A DNA stretch of 36,728 nucleotides from an uncultured Lachnoclostridium sp. (lineage in GTDB: Bacteria; Bacillota; Clostridia; Lachnospirales; Lachnospiraceae), in contig CANOID010000014.1 of the NCBI GenBank assembly GCA_947565985.1, positions 1 to 36,728 of the forward strand, given 5' to 3'. The notes beneath the pieces are model-generated. The model was not told the origin of the DNA. It saw nothing but the letters and a program-made list of their open reading frames with translations, and ran no database searches. This document shows positions 23,882 to 33,206 of the stretch, piece after piece. Both the position numbers and the translations under genes were made by a program. Position 1 is the first letter of the stretch. Every line of letters begins with the position of its first letter.

Positions 23882-25213
23882 TCAGGATTTTGATGGAAGA
23901 CTTTTACTAAAGTTTCCATATACACGTTTTTTATTGGCATTGGTTACATATGCTCTTACTTTGTAGTAACAAGCCTTTTTATTCTTTTGTTTTACTGTAG
24001 TGCTTAAAGTAGAACCCTTTTTAATAGTTTTGACAAGCGAATATTTTCCATTCTTTTTCTTACTACTAAAAATCTGATAACCACTTGCCCTTTGAACTTT
24101 TTTCCAAGAAACGGAAACTTTTGAGTTCCTTGCACGTCTTACTTTAAGACCATTTGTCTTAGCTGGTGCTGTTGTAACTTTAATAATGCTGCTATACTTT
24201 CCGTAAACTTTACTGCCATCCTCTGATGTTTTAAATGCACGTATCCTAAATGAATAGGAAGTAGCATAGTTCATTTTTAGAGAACAAGTTGTTTTATCAG
24301 GGTTTGCAATTGTCTTTATACTCTTATACTTGCTATTTTTTTTGTTGTACTGACAGATAATATATCCATCTGCACCATCAACCTTATTCCAGCTAAACTT
24401 GACATTCTTAGAGCCTTTTGCAACGGTTGTTTTTAGTGCTGGCTTCTGATTGGTGTCAAACGAAGCAGGTTCTTGTGAAGCATCAGGTGTTTCTGAAGTT
24501 GTAGGAGCAGTTGTAGGGGCATTAGAAGCACTAGGAGCAGCAGAGCCAGTAGGTGCCGCTGTATTTCCTGGTGTAGCTGATGGGGCTGTTGTGCTAGTGC
24601 CACCACCTGTGTAATCTGTAGCCGTTCCTCCAGAACCTATATAAATATTAGAACCACTGCTTCCAGATGAGCTGGTTTTTTCTATTGTAATTGATTTTGT
24701 GTTTATAAGTGGAACTTCTTGGGCATACTGACCTTCACTTGTTACATATTCTGCAGCAGGTTCTTTACTATCGTTATTTATTCCTGTAAAGTCTGTTGTT
24801 ATTTTATATGTATTTGTTGTTGGATGCAGAGTAATAGTTCCAATATCAGCTTGTTTACTAGTTTGAAAAATATTCTGGTCTTTTGTTCCAGAAAGGATGA
24901 TATCAAGTATATAGTTAGAAGAACCATCCTTAATTGCTGCCACATCCTTTACTTTACTTTCTACTGTGCTAGCAAACTGGAATGTTGGTACATCCATACT
25001 GCCATTTGCAATAGATATATATATTCTGTAATGCAGGGATGTAATATCTTCTGTTTGTGTCTGTGGAGCCAACAGCGTTACATTGATATTATTGTTCTCT
25101 CCACTTGCTGTAAAAGTGCCACTCCAGTCTGTTTCTGCTGCTGTTGCATTAAAAGATGGAACAGCAGTAAGCAGGAGAGCAGACAGAATTATGCAAGTAA
25201 GCCATTTTTTCAT
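23882..25213 (-). CDS. Secreted protein with cohesin-like N-terminal domain and two Fn3 domains
   Basis: 443 residues. A signal peptide (about 1-26, 'WLTCIILSALLLTAVPS' ending 'ATAA') is followed by a beta-rich domain (about 28-178). Its pattern 'LHYRIYISIANGSMDVPTFQF' and 'ADIGTITLHPTTNTYKITTD' recalls cohesin/CBM2-like jelly rolls, which would match the dockerin of the partner gene. This is a weak, motif-level resemblance. Next is a Thr/Ala/Pro/Ser linker (about 179-255) and two fibronectin type III repeats (about 258-348 and 352-443), very rich in lysine, as in other lachnospiral surface proteins. There is no LPXTG or SLH anchor; the basic Fn3 repeats may stick to wall polymers. The ATG overlaps the stop of the M60 gene (ATGA), so expression is coupled. 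Confidence 0.7.
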   Translation of the reverse strand: MKKWLTCIILSALLLTAVPSFNATAAETDWSGTFTASGENNNINVTLLAPQTQTEDITSLHYRIYISIANGSMDVPTFQFASTVESKVKDVAAIKDGSSNYILDIILSGTKDQNIFQTSKQADIGTITLHPTTNTYKITTDFTGINNDSKEPAAEYVTSEGQYAQEVPLINTKSITIEKTSSSGSSGSNIYIGSGGTATDYTGGGTSTTAPSATPGNTAAPTGSAAPSASNAPTTAPTTSETPDASQEPASFDTNQKPALKTTVAKGSKNVKFSWNKVDGADGYIICQYNKKNSKYKSIKTIANPDKTTCSLKMNYATSYSFRIRAFKTSEDGSKVYGKYSSIIKVTTAPAKTNGLKVRRARNSKVSVSWKKVQRASGYQIFSSKKKNGKYSLVKTIKKGSTLSTTVKQKNKKACYYKVRAYVTNANKKRVYGNFSKSLPSKS

Positions 25214-28200
25214 TTAGGTACCTCCACTCCATTTAAAGTAATCTCTGGCAAGGTTTCTGGTATATTTATAATAAGAGTATCACTAGTAATGCGTTCTCCT
25301 TTTAAGCTCTCGGCATCGTCAGTACGATAAAGTTCACCACGCACACCCTTTAATGCTTTTAAGGTATTTTCATCCCATTGACCTTGTTCTACATAATATA
25401 CCCATGTTCCATCGCTTGTTTCACCAAGATTTCCTTTTTCTGGAACATCTGCAAATATTACCTGACCTGCTTCAACTTTATCATCTTTTGCACCAATTAC
25501 ATTGCCATCAGTGTCATATAATACAACCACGTTATAAGCAGGATTGCCTTTGTATTTTCCTGTAAAGATTAATGAACCTTTAGGAATAATATCTGCATTT
25601 TGAGTGCCATACTTAAAATCTTCTTTAAGTTTACCAATGGATGGTTTGCCACTGTCCGTTGTTATAAATTCAAGGTTATCTCCAGTTGGACCACATATTG
25701 CAATTTCTTTAATTGAAATGTTTCCAGTTTGGGATGTTGTTAATTTAACGTATCTGGCGTTATAAGTGCCAATCCAATTATCACGTTCTCCTTCCTTAAC
25801 AGAATCAAACCAGATAGTATCTTCTTTTGTTCCATCCAAAGGAACATTTTCTTTTACTTTGGTCCATGTACTGCCATCTTCACTTACTTGTATTGTTACA
25901 TCAGAAAGTGCATTTCCAAGATACTTAAATGATGTTACTTCTTGTATTTTGTGCATATCAATTGTAATTTCTGCACCAGTATTTGAAGCAGTTCCATTAT
26001 AGGTATTTGTCTTGTCATTATCAATAATTCTGTCAATGCTGTGTTCTGTCTTTGCTGTAACACTACTAGGATTTTTCTCATTGTAACCACTGTCAGGGTC
26101 ATCGTTATCTGTTGTAATTTGTTTATCATCCTCTGATGTCATATTGGTCTCTACTGTCCAAGAAGACTTATCAAGAATACCATCTGTCTGAATTTTAACT
26201 GAGCCAGCAGATACTTCTTTGGAATAGTTGAGATATTTATCAACTGCTCTAACTGTATAAGACATTACTCTGTTGTTTATTGTAGAGATAGTATCTATAA
26301 AAACAGTACTATCGTTTGTAGTGTCTATAGGTACAAAGCCTACTACTTGTGACTCTGGTTTGCCGTTACTTGTCATACTGCGACTAATTTCATAACCAAG
26401 GATTAAGTCTTTCTTTTCATTTGTGTTAATAGTAACTTTTACTTGATTTGAGTTTGCTTCTGCTGCAGATGCTGTTGCAGCTTTTGCTGTCACAATATTT
26501 TCTTTATCTAAGATTGTTCCAGCTTCATCAAGATGGTCAATACGATAATTCCTTGCGTCAGGATTTACGTAGTAAAGTGCCTTTTTATATGGTTCACCGT
26601 ATTTTGCTGCATAGGTAGTAGTATCTGCGTTAGGCACCATACCCCAGCGTTCAAAGAACGGAAGGATGTTTTTATTAGCAGCCGCACATGCAAGACGCAT
26701 AATATTTTGGTCAGCACCGCCATTTAATGTAAGACCACTTTGTGGTGCTTTGGCAGGATTTCTTGAATAAGTGTCTACACGAGCAAAAAACAGGTTATTA
26801 AACTGGTCTTCATATTTACTGTATATATACTGGTCATCTTTGTTATTATCAAATGCAAGATGAAGTTGCCAGTACATTGCTAACTGTGTAAATACATTGG
26901 AAGCACGACCAACAGCACCAGATGTAACTTTCTTATATACTTCTGACCATTTGTAGCGTTCTGTACCTGTCAGTAATTGGGAGAAGTAATTGTTAGTAAC
27001 TTCTGCAACGGCATAACTACCTTGGTTAATATCATGACCAATTTCATGAGCAATTCCCCATCCAAAACTCTTCATGCTTGTTGCACCACTAGCTATACCT
27101 GTTGAGCCATATTCAATCCCTATATGATTTCCAGAAGCATACATAAATGCACCTGCAAACATTCTCATATACCTGATATTTAAATGTTGTGAAGGAAGGG
27201 CATTATTGCCTTTAGCCGCTGCCGCTGTATCATTGCTAAGTCCTTTGTGATGGTAGAACAGCGTCATCACATCATCCATTGATTTTAGGGAGACATCAAG
27301 TGCATTAATTTTATCAGTTTTATTTTCTAATGGGCTTGCTACCTGTGTTGCTGGCAGTGAGTACATCATCTGCTCCATCATAATATCGGTTGCGTTTAAA
27401 ATGCAGTTTGTTTTATCATAATCATAGTTTACAGAGTTATTTTGACCTTTATGTTTACTATTGTGTTCTGATTCAATATTGTTTACATGGTTTTCAAGTT
27501 TACTAATATAAGTTTGAATAGCGGCATTTCTCTCAAGTCCAGTTTTTCCATATACATTTAATACTGGAATGTCGCTTCCTCCAAGGACACGCACAGCATA
27601 CTTGTCAGAACTATTATTGCCAGAGTAGGCAATATAGAGCTGTCCTCCACGTTCAAAATCTCTGTTTGTAATCTTTGGTACTGTAATTTCATTTCTTCCT
27701 ATCTTAAGGGCAGCAGACGATTGTGCAAGGCTGTTTGCTTCTGAGTGGTACTGTGTCATTACTAATTGCAGATTTGTTGACTCGTTAGTTCTCTTTGTAT
27801 TGTGTCCAACATATACAACTAGTGTTTCACCTGCATAGACAGCTTTGCCAAGTGGCTGCCATGGATTTAATCCACCAAAACCAAGATGCCCGTCTTTCTT
27901 TGCAGTAATTTGGTTAATTACCTCATAAGAAGGAGATGGATTGTTATTTAAAATATCTTTAGCAGTATTAATTTCCAGTTTTAATTCATTATAAAGAGGA
28001 TGCTTTTCACCACTTTCTGTATCAGGTGTCTCTAGACGTTCTTCTAATGAATTGATTGCATTAAGAGTTACAGTACTTTTTAGTGTAGTATGCATTTCAT
28101 CTGCATACAGACCCATAATATCATCTTCAATTGAATCATACTGGTAGAAACGGATTTCTCCTACTTTCATCTCTGCGCGGTTACTACCTCTGCCAAGGCA

Positions 28201-30468
28201 GATACGCACCTTATTAGCCATTACTGTTTCATAAAACTTTACAATGTAAAACTGGTTCTGGTTTTTATCCTGTTTTCTAATCAGCTTTGCACCAACTACT
28301 TTGGATGTATTGCCAGTTGCTGTATTCCAGTATTCAACTCTGACTGTTTCAAGTGATGCTGCTTCATTAAATGCTGCGAAGGTTATGTAATTCATCTTGT
28401 ATTCTGCATCAAGTGTAACAGTCATTCCCTTGCCATTGGCAGGATATGCAACACCATCATCCCAGTCACTTTTGCTCCAGTAAGAAGCATAGTCATTATC
28501 CACAAGTCCAAGACCACTTCCTGCCTCTGTATCAAGAGAGCTTCCTACCATTTTAGCTCCGCCGTGGTTACCAATAGAGACTGTTTGAATATGAGCTGAA
28601 ACTTTGCCTTCACCATTAGAGGTATTTAACAATTTGTAGGCTGGAAGCTCAGGAGGATTAGAACTCTTTGTTTTTCCAAGGGATACTAAAGACTTGCCTC
28701 CCCAACCTAGCTCATTCCATCCAATTACATAGACAGAATATTCTGTTTGATCTTCCAAATTTTCAATCGTATAGTTATTAACATTTATACAATCTGCAAT
28801 ATTAGCAGTTCCATATTTATCAGTTGTAAAACCATCAAGGACCGGACGATATTTGTCATCAGTTTCACTTGATTTTTTGTAATAGACCATGTAATAGCTT
28901 GAGTCGCTCATATTCTTCCATGAGATACTTATAGAACGATAGCCTCCTGTCACTGTTACATTGTCTGGTGGTGCTGGTTTTTCTTGTGGTGCAGGTATTC
29001 CTGTCACTTCTTCTGACCACGGGCTTTTCCAGTCACCATTTACAGAACGTACTTTAATTGTATATGTTTTAAAGTTTAAAAGTGATGCATTATTAATAGC
29101 ACTGATAGTGTATGAGTTACTCTGTACACTGATAACCTGTGAAACAGGTTCTGTACTGCCCTTTACAGGACCACTTACATAAAGTTCATATCCTGTAACA
29201 TTATTCTTAGCACTCCATGATACATCAAGCATCTGGTTGCCCGGTTTTGGTTCTGAAAGTACTGGTATATCAAGTACAGGTGCAGGTATTCTGTTAGCCA
29301 TGTCATTGACAAATTCTACTTTTGCAATATGTACCAGTGGTTCAACTTTTTTAGTACCAGTAATTCTCAAAGTTACTCTTTTTACTGCAATCTGACCACC
29401 AAAGTCAAGAACTAAGGAACCATCCTCATTTTCTGTTACAGAAGCACCAGCTCTTGCTGCTGTTCTTAAAGATTTAGTGCCTTGCCTTAAACCAGCATTA
29501 TTTATTTGATTTAGGGGAATTTCCAATGCTGGTGTTTGGTCATCAGTTGAATAAACCTCTACAACTCCATTTGTAATATTATTTGTAACAAAGCCATGTT
29601 CATCCGCTTCAGAAGGGGCAAGAAGTGTCATGCCACCAATTTCAGGGAGCTTATCATTATCAGCCAGTATAAAATCTAATTCTGCCGGATATTTATCTGA
29701 AATATTTTCACCTTCCGGAGCATTAAGCAGCTTTAACGTAGCACCACCTTCGCCACTTATAAGACCTGTTACTGAACCTTCAGTAATTTTAACAGTACTT
29801 AATTTAATACCACTTATAATTTTTAGATGTTCTACTACCGACTCCTGTGATTTTTCATTAATGTTTTGTACAAGATACTGCAAATCTGCAATATCTGTCT
29901 TTCCATCATTATTTATATCAGAATTGGTGCTTTCTGGTTTATGATGGATATCAGATACAATCTGGTCTGTGTCTTTTTCATCAATGATTTTATCACCGTT
30001 TACATCGCCTGCCTGAATCCAGCCAAGTTTCGCATTAGACCCTGTATTTATTTTTGATGAACATACGGTAAGTCTATGCATCCAGCCAGTTGTTACAGTC
30101 ACTTTCTGCTGGTATTTTGCAAACTTATCAGCCAGAATAGTAATAGTGTAGTCACCTTCCTCCACTCTAAACTTAGCTGTGCGGGAGACTACTTCTGTGT
30201 CTGAAAAATCTAATTCTTTTTTCTGTGTCTGCTTTGCAACACTGTTGCTGATTTCCACAGATACTGCTCCTTTACACGGAGAAAAAAGAGATGAACGCAC
30301 CTCTATTTCCAAAGAGCTATTTGCCTCTTCGGAAGAAGCTTCGTTCTGAGCAACAGCTTTTGCAGATACATCTGTCACACTGTCTAGGACAGCAAAGCCA
30401 GTACATAACTGGAGCATTAAACAGGTAGCAAGTAGTGTTGCCATAATACTTCTAATCTTCGTCTTCAT
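25210..30468 (-). CDS. Secreted dockerin-bearing M60-family metallopeptidase (mucinase-like)
   Basis: 1752 residues. Signal peptide (about 1-37); a carboxypeptidase-regulatory-like beta domain (about 55-135); a type I dockerin (about 153-206) with two calcium loops, 'GDVNGDKIIDEKD' and 'SDINNDGKTDIAD'; a beta region; two Fn3 domains (about 398-490 and 500-600); an F5/8-type discoidin/CBM32-like module (about 620-780). The M60 catalytic region has 'GWGIAHEIGHDINQG' with ligands His1141 and His1145, catalytic Glu1142 and third ligand Glu1156. A last F5/8-like module is at about 1490-1610. M60 (enhancin-like) proteases attack mucin-type O-glycoproteins. A dockerin implies assembly onto a cohesin partner, and the next gene may supply it. 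It appears intact, with RBS AGAAAGGAAGG before the ATG. Confidence 0.9.
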   Translation of the reverse strand: MKTKIRSIMATLLATCLMLQLCTGFAVLDSVTDVSAKAVAQNEASSEEANSSLEIEVRSSLFSPCKGAVSVEISNSVAKQTQKKELDFSDTEVVSRTAKFRVEEGDYTITILADKFAKYQQKVTVTTGWMHRLTVCSSKINTGSNAKLGWIQAGDVNGDKIIDEKDTDQIVSDIHHKPESTNSDINNDGKTDIADLQYLVQNINEKSQESVVEHLKIISGIKLSTVKITEGSVTGLISGEGGATLKLLNAPEGENISDKYPAELDFILADNDKLPEIGGMTLLAPSEADEHGFVTNNITNGVVEVYSTDDQTPALEIPLNQINNAGLRQGTKSLRTAARAGASVTENEDGSLVLDFGGQIAVKRVTLRITGTKKVEPLVHIAKVEFVNDMANRIPAPVLDIPVLSEPKPGNQMLDVSWSAKNNVTGYELYVSGPVKGSTEPVSQVISVQSNSYTISAINNASLLNFKTYTIKVRSVNGDWKSPWSEEVTGIPAPQEKPAPPDNVTVTGGYRSISISWKNMSDSSYYMVYYKKSSETDDKYRPVLDGFTTDKYGTANIADCINVNNYTIENLEDQTEYSVYVIGWNELGWGGKSLVSLGKTKSSNPPELPAYKLLNTSNGEGKVSAHIQTVSIGNHGGAKMVGSSLDTEAGSGLGLVDNDYASYWSKSDWDDGVAYPANGKGMTVTLDAEYKMNYITFAAFNEAASLETVRVEYWNTATGNTSKVVGAKLIRKQDKNQNQFYIVKFYETVMANKVRICLGRGSNRAEMKVGEIRFYQYDSIEDDIMGLYADEMHTTLKSTVTLNAINSLEERLETPDTESGEKHPLYNELKLEINTAKDILNNNPSPSYEVINQITAKKDGHLGFGGLNPWQPLGKAVYAGETLVVYVGHNTKRTNESTNLQLVMTQYHSEANSLAQSSAALKIGRNEITVPKITNRDFERGGQLYIAYSGNNSSDKYAVRVLGGSDIPVLNVYGKTGLERNAAIQTYISKLENHVNNIESEHNSKHKGQNNSVNYDYDKTNCILNATDIMMEQMMYSLPATQVASPLENKTDKINALDVSLKSMDDVMTLFYHHKGLSNDTAAAAKGNNALPSQHLNIRYMRMFAGAFMYASGNHIGIEYGSTGIASGATSMKSFGWGIAHEIGHDINQGSYAVAEVTNNYFSQLLTGTERYKWSEVYKKVTSGAVGRASNVFTQLAMYWQLHLAFDNNKDDQYIYSKYEDQFNNLFFARVDTYSRNPAKAPQSGLTLNGGADQNIMRLACAAANKNILPFFERWGMVPNADTTTYAAKYGEPYKKALYYVNPDARNYRIDHLDEAGTILDKENIVTAKAATASAAEANSNQVKVTINTNEKKDLILGYEISRSMTSNGKPESQVVGFVPIDTTNDSTVFIDTISTINNRVMSYTVRAVDKYLNYSKEVSAGSVKIQTDGILDKSSWTVETNMTSEDDKQITTDNDDPDSGYNEKNPSSVTAKTEHSIDRIIDNDKTNTYNGTASNTGAEITIDMHKIQEVTSFKYLGNALSDVTIQVSEDGSTWTKVKENVPLDGTKEDTIWFDSVKEGERDNWIGTYNARYVKLTTSQTGNISIKEIAICGPTGDNLEFITTDSGKPSIGKLKEDFKYGTQNADIIPKGSLIFTGKYKGNPAYNVVVLYDTDGNVIGAKDDKVEAGQVIFADVPEKGNLGETSDGTWVYYVEQGQWDENTLKALKGVRGELYRTDDAESLKGERITSDTLIINIPETLPEITLNGVEVPK

Positions 30469-30522
30469 AATACCTTCCTTTCTTTAAAATAATAATGTCC
30501 TTTTTGAATTTTTGGAAACAAT

Positions 30523-30565
30523 CCCCTATTATTTTAATTATATAATTAGGGGAAAATATTGTCAA
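30523..30565 (-). promoter_or_regulatory. Consensus sigma-A promoter with overlapping inverted repeat, for the M60 operon
   Basis: On the minus strand TTGACA (30560-30565) and TATAAT (30537-30542) are exact consensus hexamers 17 bases apart. An inverted repeat CCCCTA/TAGGGG spans 30523-30552, covering the spacer, the -10 and the start site. These are the only G/C runs in the region. A repressor binding there would block a promoter that is otherwise expected to be very strong. Confidence 0.8.
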
Positions 30566-30592
30566 TAAAGAAAAATCATATAAAAGCTTAAA

Positions 30593-31348
30593 TTAAGCCA
30601 ATCCTCGTTTCTTTAATATTCTATTTTCAACTACTGAAAAGATAAATTTATCAATTATAATCCCAACTACTACAATTACGACCATTACAAGCATTACTTG
30701 ATTAATATCGGCAAGGTCACGACCCATAATAAGAGTTTGACCAAGCCCTGTTGATGTTGTCATAACTTCACCTGCCATTAATGCTCTCCATGCGAATGAC
30801 CAGCCTTGTTTTAAACCAGATACTAATTCAGGCAAACTAGCAGGAAATATTACATTAGTGTACATTTGCTTTTTATTTGCTCCCATTGTAAGGGCAGCTT
30901 TTATATAAATGGGTTGTATATTTTTTATAGCATTATCAACTGAAATAGCAATGCTAAAGGCTGAACCCATAATTATAACAAATAATATAGCATTGGCTGA
31001 AAGCCCAAACCACAAGATGGAAAACGGAACCCAACATACACTTGGAAGTGTCTGTACACCTAGCACAATGGGTTTAAGATTTTTTTGCAAGTAATTAAAG
31101 TGACTAATTAGAAGCCCTATTATTATACCTATTATCACAGCTATAAAATATCCTGTAATTCCACGCACAAGTGAATTAACCACCGCTTCTATTAATGTTC
31201 CGCTTTTTAAAAGAGTTATAAATCTCTCTGCAACACCAGCAGGTGATGGTACTGCATATGGTTTCCACCATCTGAATATATCAACGCCAATCCAGTAAAA
31301 TCCCTGCCAGAACAGTACTAGAACTAACAAAAAGAATATTATATTCAT
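30593..31348 (-). CDS. ABC transporter permease, nitrate/sulfonate/taurine type
   Basis: A 251-residue inner-membrane permease with about six hydrophobic helices. It has the binding-protein-dependent permease loop 'LPELVSGLKQGWSFAWRALM' followed by '...GEVMTTSTGLGQTL', which is the SsuC/TauC/NrtB-type EAA region. The stop of the ATPase gene and the ATG here are adjacent, so the operon is tightly packed. It should partner the ATPase and lipoprotein encoded upstream. The ligand is unknown; alkanesulfonates, taurine, nitrate and thiamine precursors are all transported by relatives. Confidence 0.88.
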   Translation of the reverse strand: MNIIFFLLVLVLFWQGFYWIGVDIFRWWKPYAVPSPAGVAERFITLLKSGTLIEAVVNSLVRGITGYFIAVIIGIIIGLLISHFNYLQKNLKPIVLGVQTLPSVCWVPFSILWFGLSANAILFVIIMGSAFSIAISVDNAIKNIQPIYIKAALTMGANKKQMYTNVIFPASLPELVSGLKQGWSFAWRALMAGEVMTTSTGLGQTLIMGRDLADINQVMLVMVVIVVVGIIIDKFIFSVVENRILKKRGLA

Positions 31349-32092
31349 CTAAACCGCCTCCCCTCTGACTTCTGCTAAAATCTGGTGTCTTAAATTAACA
31401 AATTCAGTTGCATAGACATGACGAGGTCTTTCAATATCAATTTTTATGATATCGGCTATACTACCTGTAACTGGTGAGAGTACAACGACTCTATCTCCAA
31501 GATATACGGCTTCCTCAACGCTGTGTGTTATAAATAGTATGGTTTTTTTTGTTTCCATCCATATTTTTTGAAGCTCTTCTCTTAACATATTTGAGGTTTG
31601 CTTATCAAGTGCTGAAAATGGTTCGTCCATAAGAAGTACTTTTGAATCCATAGAAAGAGCTCTTGCAAGTGCTGTTCTCTGTCTCATTCCACCAGAAATT
31701 TGATGTATTGGGTAATCTTTGTAGTCTTGCAAATGTACCATTTCAAGGTAATATAATGCCCTTTTTTCCTGTACATCATTTGACATTCCTGCAATCTTCA
31801 TGCCAAACTTGACATTTTCTATAACACTTAGCCATGGAAAAAGCCCATGTTCTTGAAACATAACTGTCCTGTCTGCTCCAGGTCCAGTTACTCTATTTCC
31901 ATCAACCAGTATTTCGCCTTCTGTGGGTTTATCAAGACCAGCAACAAGATTTAAAAGTGTGCTTTTGCCACACCCTGAAGTACCAGCTATACATACAAAC
32001 TCACCAGTTTTAATTTCTAGATTTATCTCATTAAGAGTTGCTTTTTCGCTATTTTTAAAGTGCTTGCTTAACCCTTTAATAATTAGTGCCAT
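31349..32092 (-). CDS. ABC transporter ATP-binding protein, SsuB/TauB-like
   Basis: A 247-residue ATPase with Walker A 'GTSGCGKST' (37-45), Q-loop 'MFQEHGLFPW', signature 'ISGGMRQRTALARAL', Walker B 'VLLMDEPFSALD' and the H-loop in 'LFITHSVEEAV'. The 'EHGLFPWLSVIENVKFGM' segment is typical of the nitrate/sulfonate/taurine family. The ATG overlaps the end of the binding-protein gene by 10 bases. It supplies energy to the permease encoded downstream. Confidence 0.93.
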   Translation of the reverse strand: MALIIKGLSKHFKNSEKATLNEINLEIKTGEFVCIAGTSGCGKSTLLNLVAGLDKPTEGEILVDGNRVTGPGADRTVMFQEHGLFPWLSVIENVKFGMKIAGMSNDVQEKRALYYLEMVHLQDYKDYPIHQISGGMRQRTALARALSMDSKVLLMDEPFSALDKQTSNMLREELQKIWMETKKTILFITHSVEEAVYLGDRVVVLSPVTGSIADIIKIDIERPRHVYATEFVNLRHQILAEVRGEAV

Positions 32093-33051
32093 ATCAAGTC
32101 TCCTTCTGGTAGTTCAGGGATAAAACCTGCTGATTTGCTTATATTTGCAAAGTCAAATAAGGATTCTTCATTGACTTCTGTGCTTATTCCTATACGCTCA
32201 AAGGCCTTTGTAATAATATCATTGTCAAGAGATTTGCCAGTAGCCTTTTTTAGCTCATTATTTATAATTTTAAGCGAATTTTCTTTATCATCATTTATTT
32301 TAATAGCTGCTTCTTCATGTTGTTTAAGAAATTCATCAACAATATCAGGATTGTCTTCAATAAATTCTTTTCTGGCAACAACAAGTGCGACATCATATTC
32401 GCCATTATAATATACTTCATCATAGTCAAGAATAAGTTCTGCATCGTTTTTCAGAAGTGTAGCACCCCATGGTTCTGGTACATATGCTGCATCAATGTCT
32501 CCACGTTCCATAGTGTTTCCTACATCGGCATTAGACACTGCACTTATTGTCACTGTGCCACCATCTGTTACAGGCTTAAGCCCATTATCATTAAGAAGCT
32601 TTAAAAGCGATAAATGTTGTGTATTGCCCATCTGTGGAATTGCAACAACTTTTCCATCCAAATCTGCAACATTATTTATATCTGACCCTTTTTTCTTGAC
32701 AAGCACTGCGCCACCTTTAGTTGCACCTGATATAATTACCACATCACCTTTAGATTTTACATTGGCACTTATGGCAGGGACTGGTCCAATATATCCTATA
32801 TCAATATCTCCTGAAAATAATGCCTCAACTTCGGCAGGTCCAGCATTAAAAGCGGTCCACTTGACAGTAGTACTATCACCAAGACTTTTCTGTAAAGTAC
32901 CTTCTGCTTTTAACATTAATGCCTGTGCATGAGTAATATTGTTAAAATATCCAATGTGTAATTCTTTTTTATCATCAGAATTGTTTGCACATCCAGTTAT
33001 GCCTAAAGCTGTTAATAAAAGCAGTCCTGTCAACAAAATTTTATTTAGCAT
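32083..33051 (-). CDS. ABC transporter substrate-binding lipoprotein, SsuA/NrtA-like
   Basis: 322 residues with a lipoprotein signal 'LLLLTALGITGC' (lipobox LGITGC; the cysteine would be lipidated) and a periplasmic-binding-protein type 2 fold. 'LHIGYFNNITHAQALML', 'GDIDIGYIGPVPAI' and 'GDIDAAYVPEPWG' are hallmarks of the sulfonate/nitrate/taurine binding group. The start is 33051, since GGAGG lies 6 bases before it; the open frame extends to 33150 but those residues precede a normal signal peptide. It is the first gene of the three-gene transporter operon. Upstream AT-rich DNA (33052-33133) has no clear promoter pair. Confidence 0.88.
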   Translation of the reverse strand: MLNKILLTGLLLLTALGITGCANNSDDKKELHIGYFNNITHAQALMLKAEGTLQKSLGDSTTVKWTAFNAGPAEVEALFSGDIDIGYIGPVPAISANVKSKGDVVIISGATKGGAVLVKKKGSDINNVADLDGKVVAIPQMGNTQHLSLLKLLNDNGLKPVTDGGTVTISAVSNADVGNTMERGDIDAAYVPEPWGATLLKNDAELILDYDEVYYNGEYDVALVVARKEFIEDNPDIVDEFLKQHEEAAIKINDDKENSLKIINNELKKATGKSLDNDIITKAFERIGISTEVNEESLFDFANISKSAGFIPELPEGDLIWH

Positions 33052-33127
33052 ATTTATCCTCCATTTGCACACACTTTTTATGAATACAATATATTTTGCA
33101 CATAATTTTAACTTATATACAGATGCT

Positions 33128-33178
33128 AAAAAAAGAAGGTTTTCAAACAATGCTTATGGCATCGTTGAAAAACCTTCT
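33128..33178 (-). terminator. Intrinsic terminator of the coiled-coil protein gene
   Basis: On the minus strand a long imperfect hairpin with arms about 20 bases each, bounded by AGAAGG and CCTTCT, at 33134-33178 is followed by a run of seven T's. It ends the transcript of the gene finishing at 33207 before the ABC transporter genes. Confidence 0.9.
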
Positions 33179-33206
33179 ATACTAATAAATAGAAGCTAAT
33201 TATATT

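Noticed and set aside
24440-24650. Repetitive GC-richer block as a CRISPR or tandem repeat array
   Set aside because: It is the codon-level repetitiveness of a Thr/Ala/Pro/Ser linker and has no regular repeat unit or spacers.
24719-25330. Long open frame on the plus strand opposite the cohesin-like gene (203 codons, cysteine-rich)
   Set aside because: Antisense shadow of two well-supported minus-strand genes, with no RBS and an odd composition caused by the Ser/Thr-rich sequence opposite.
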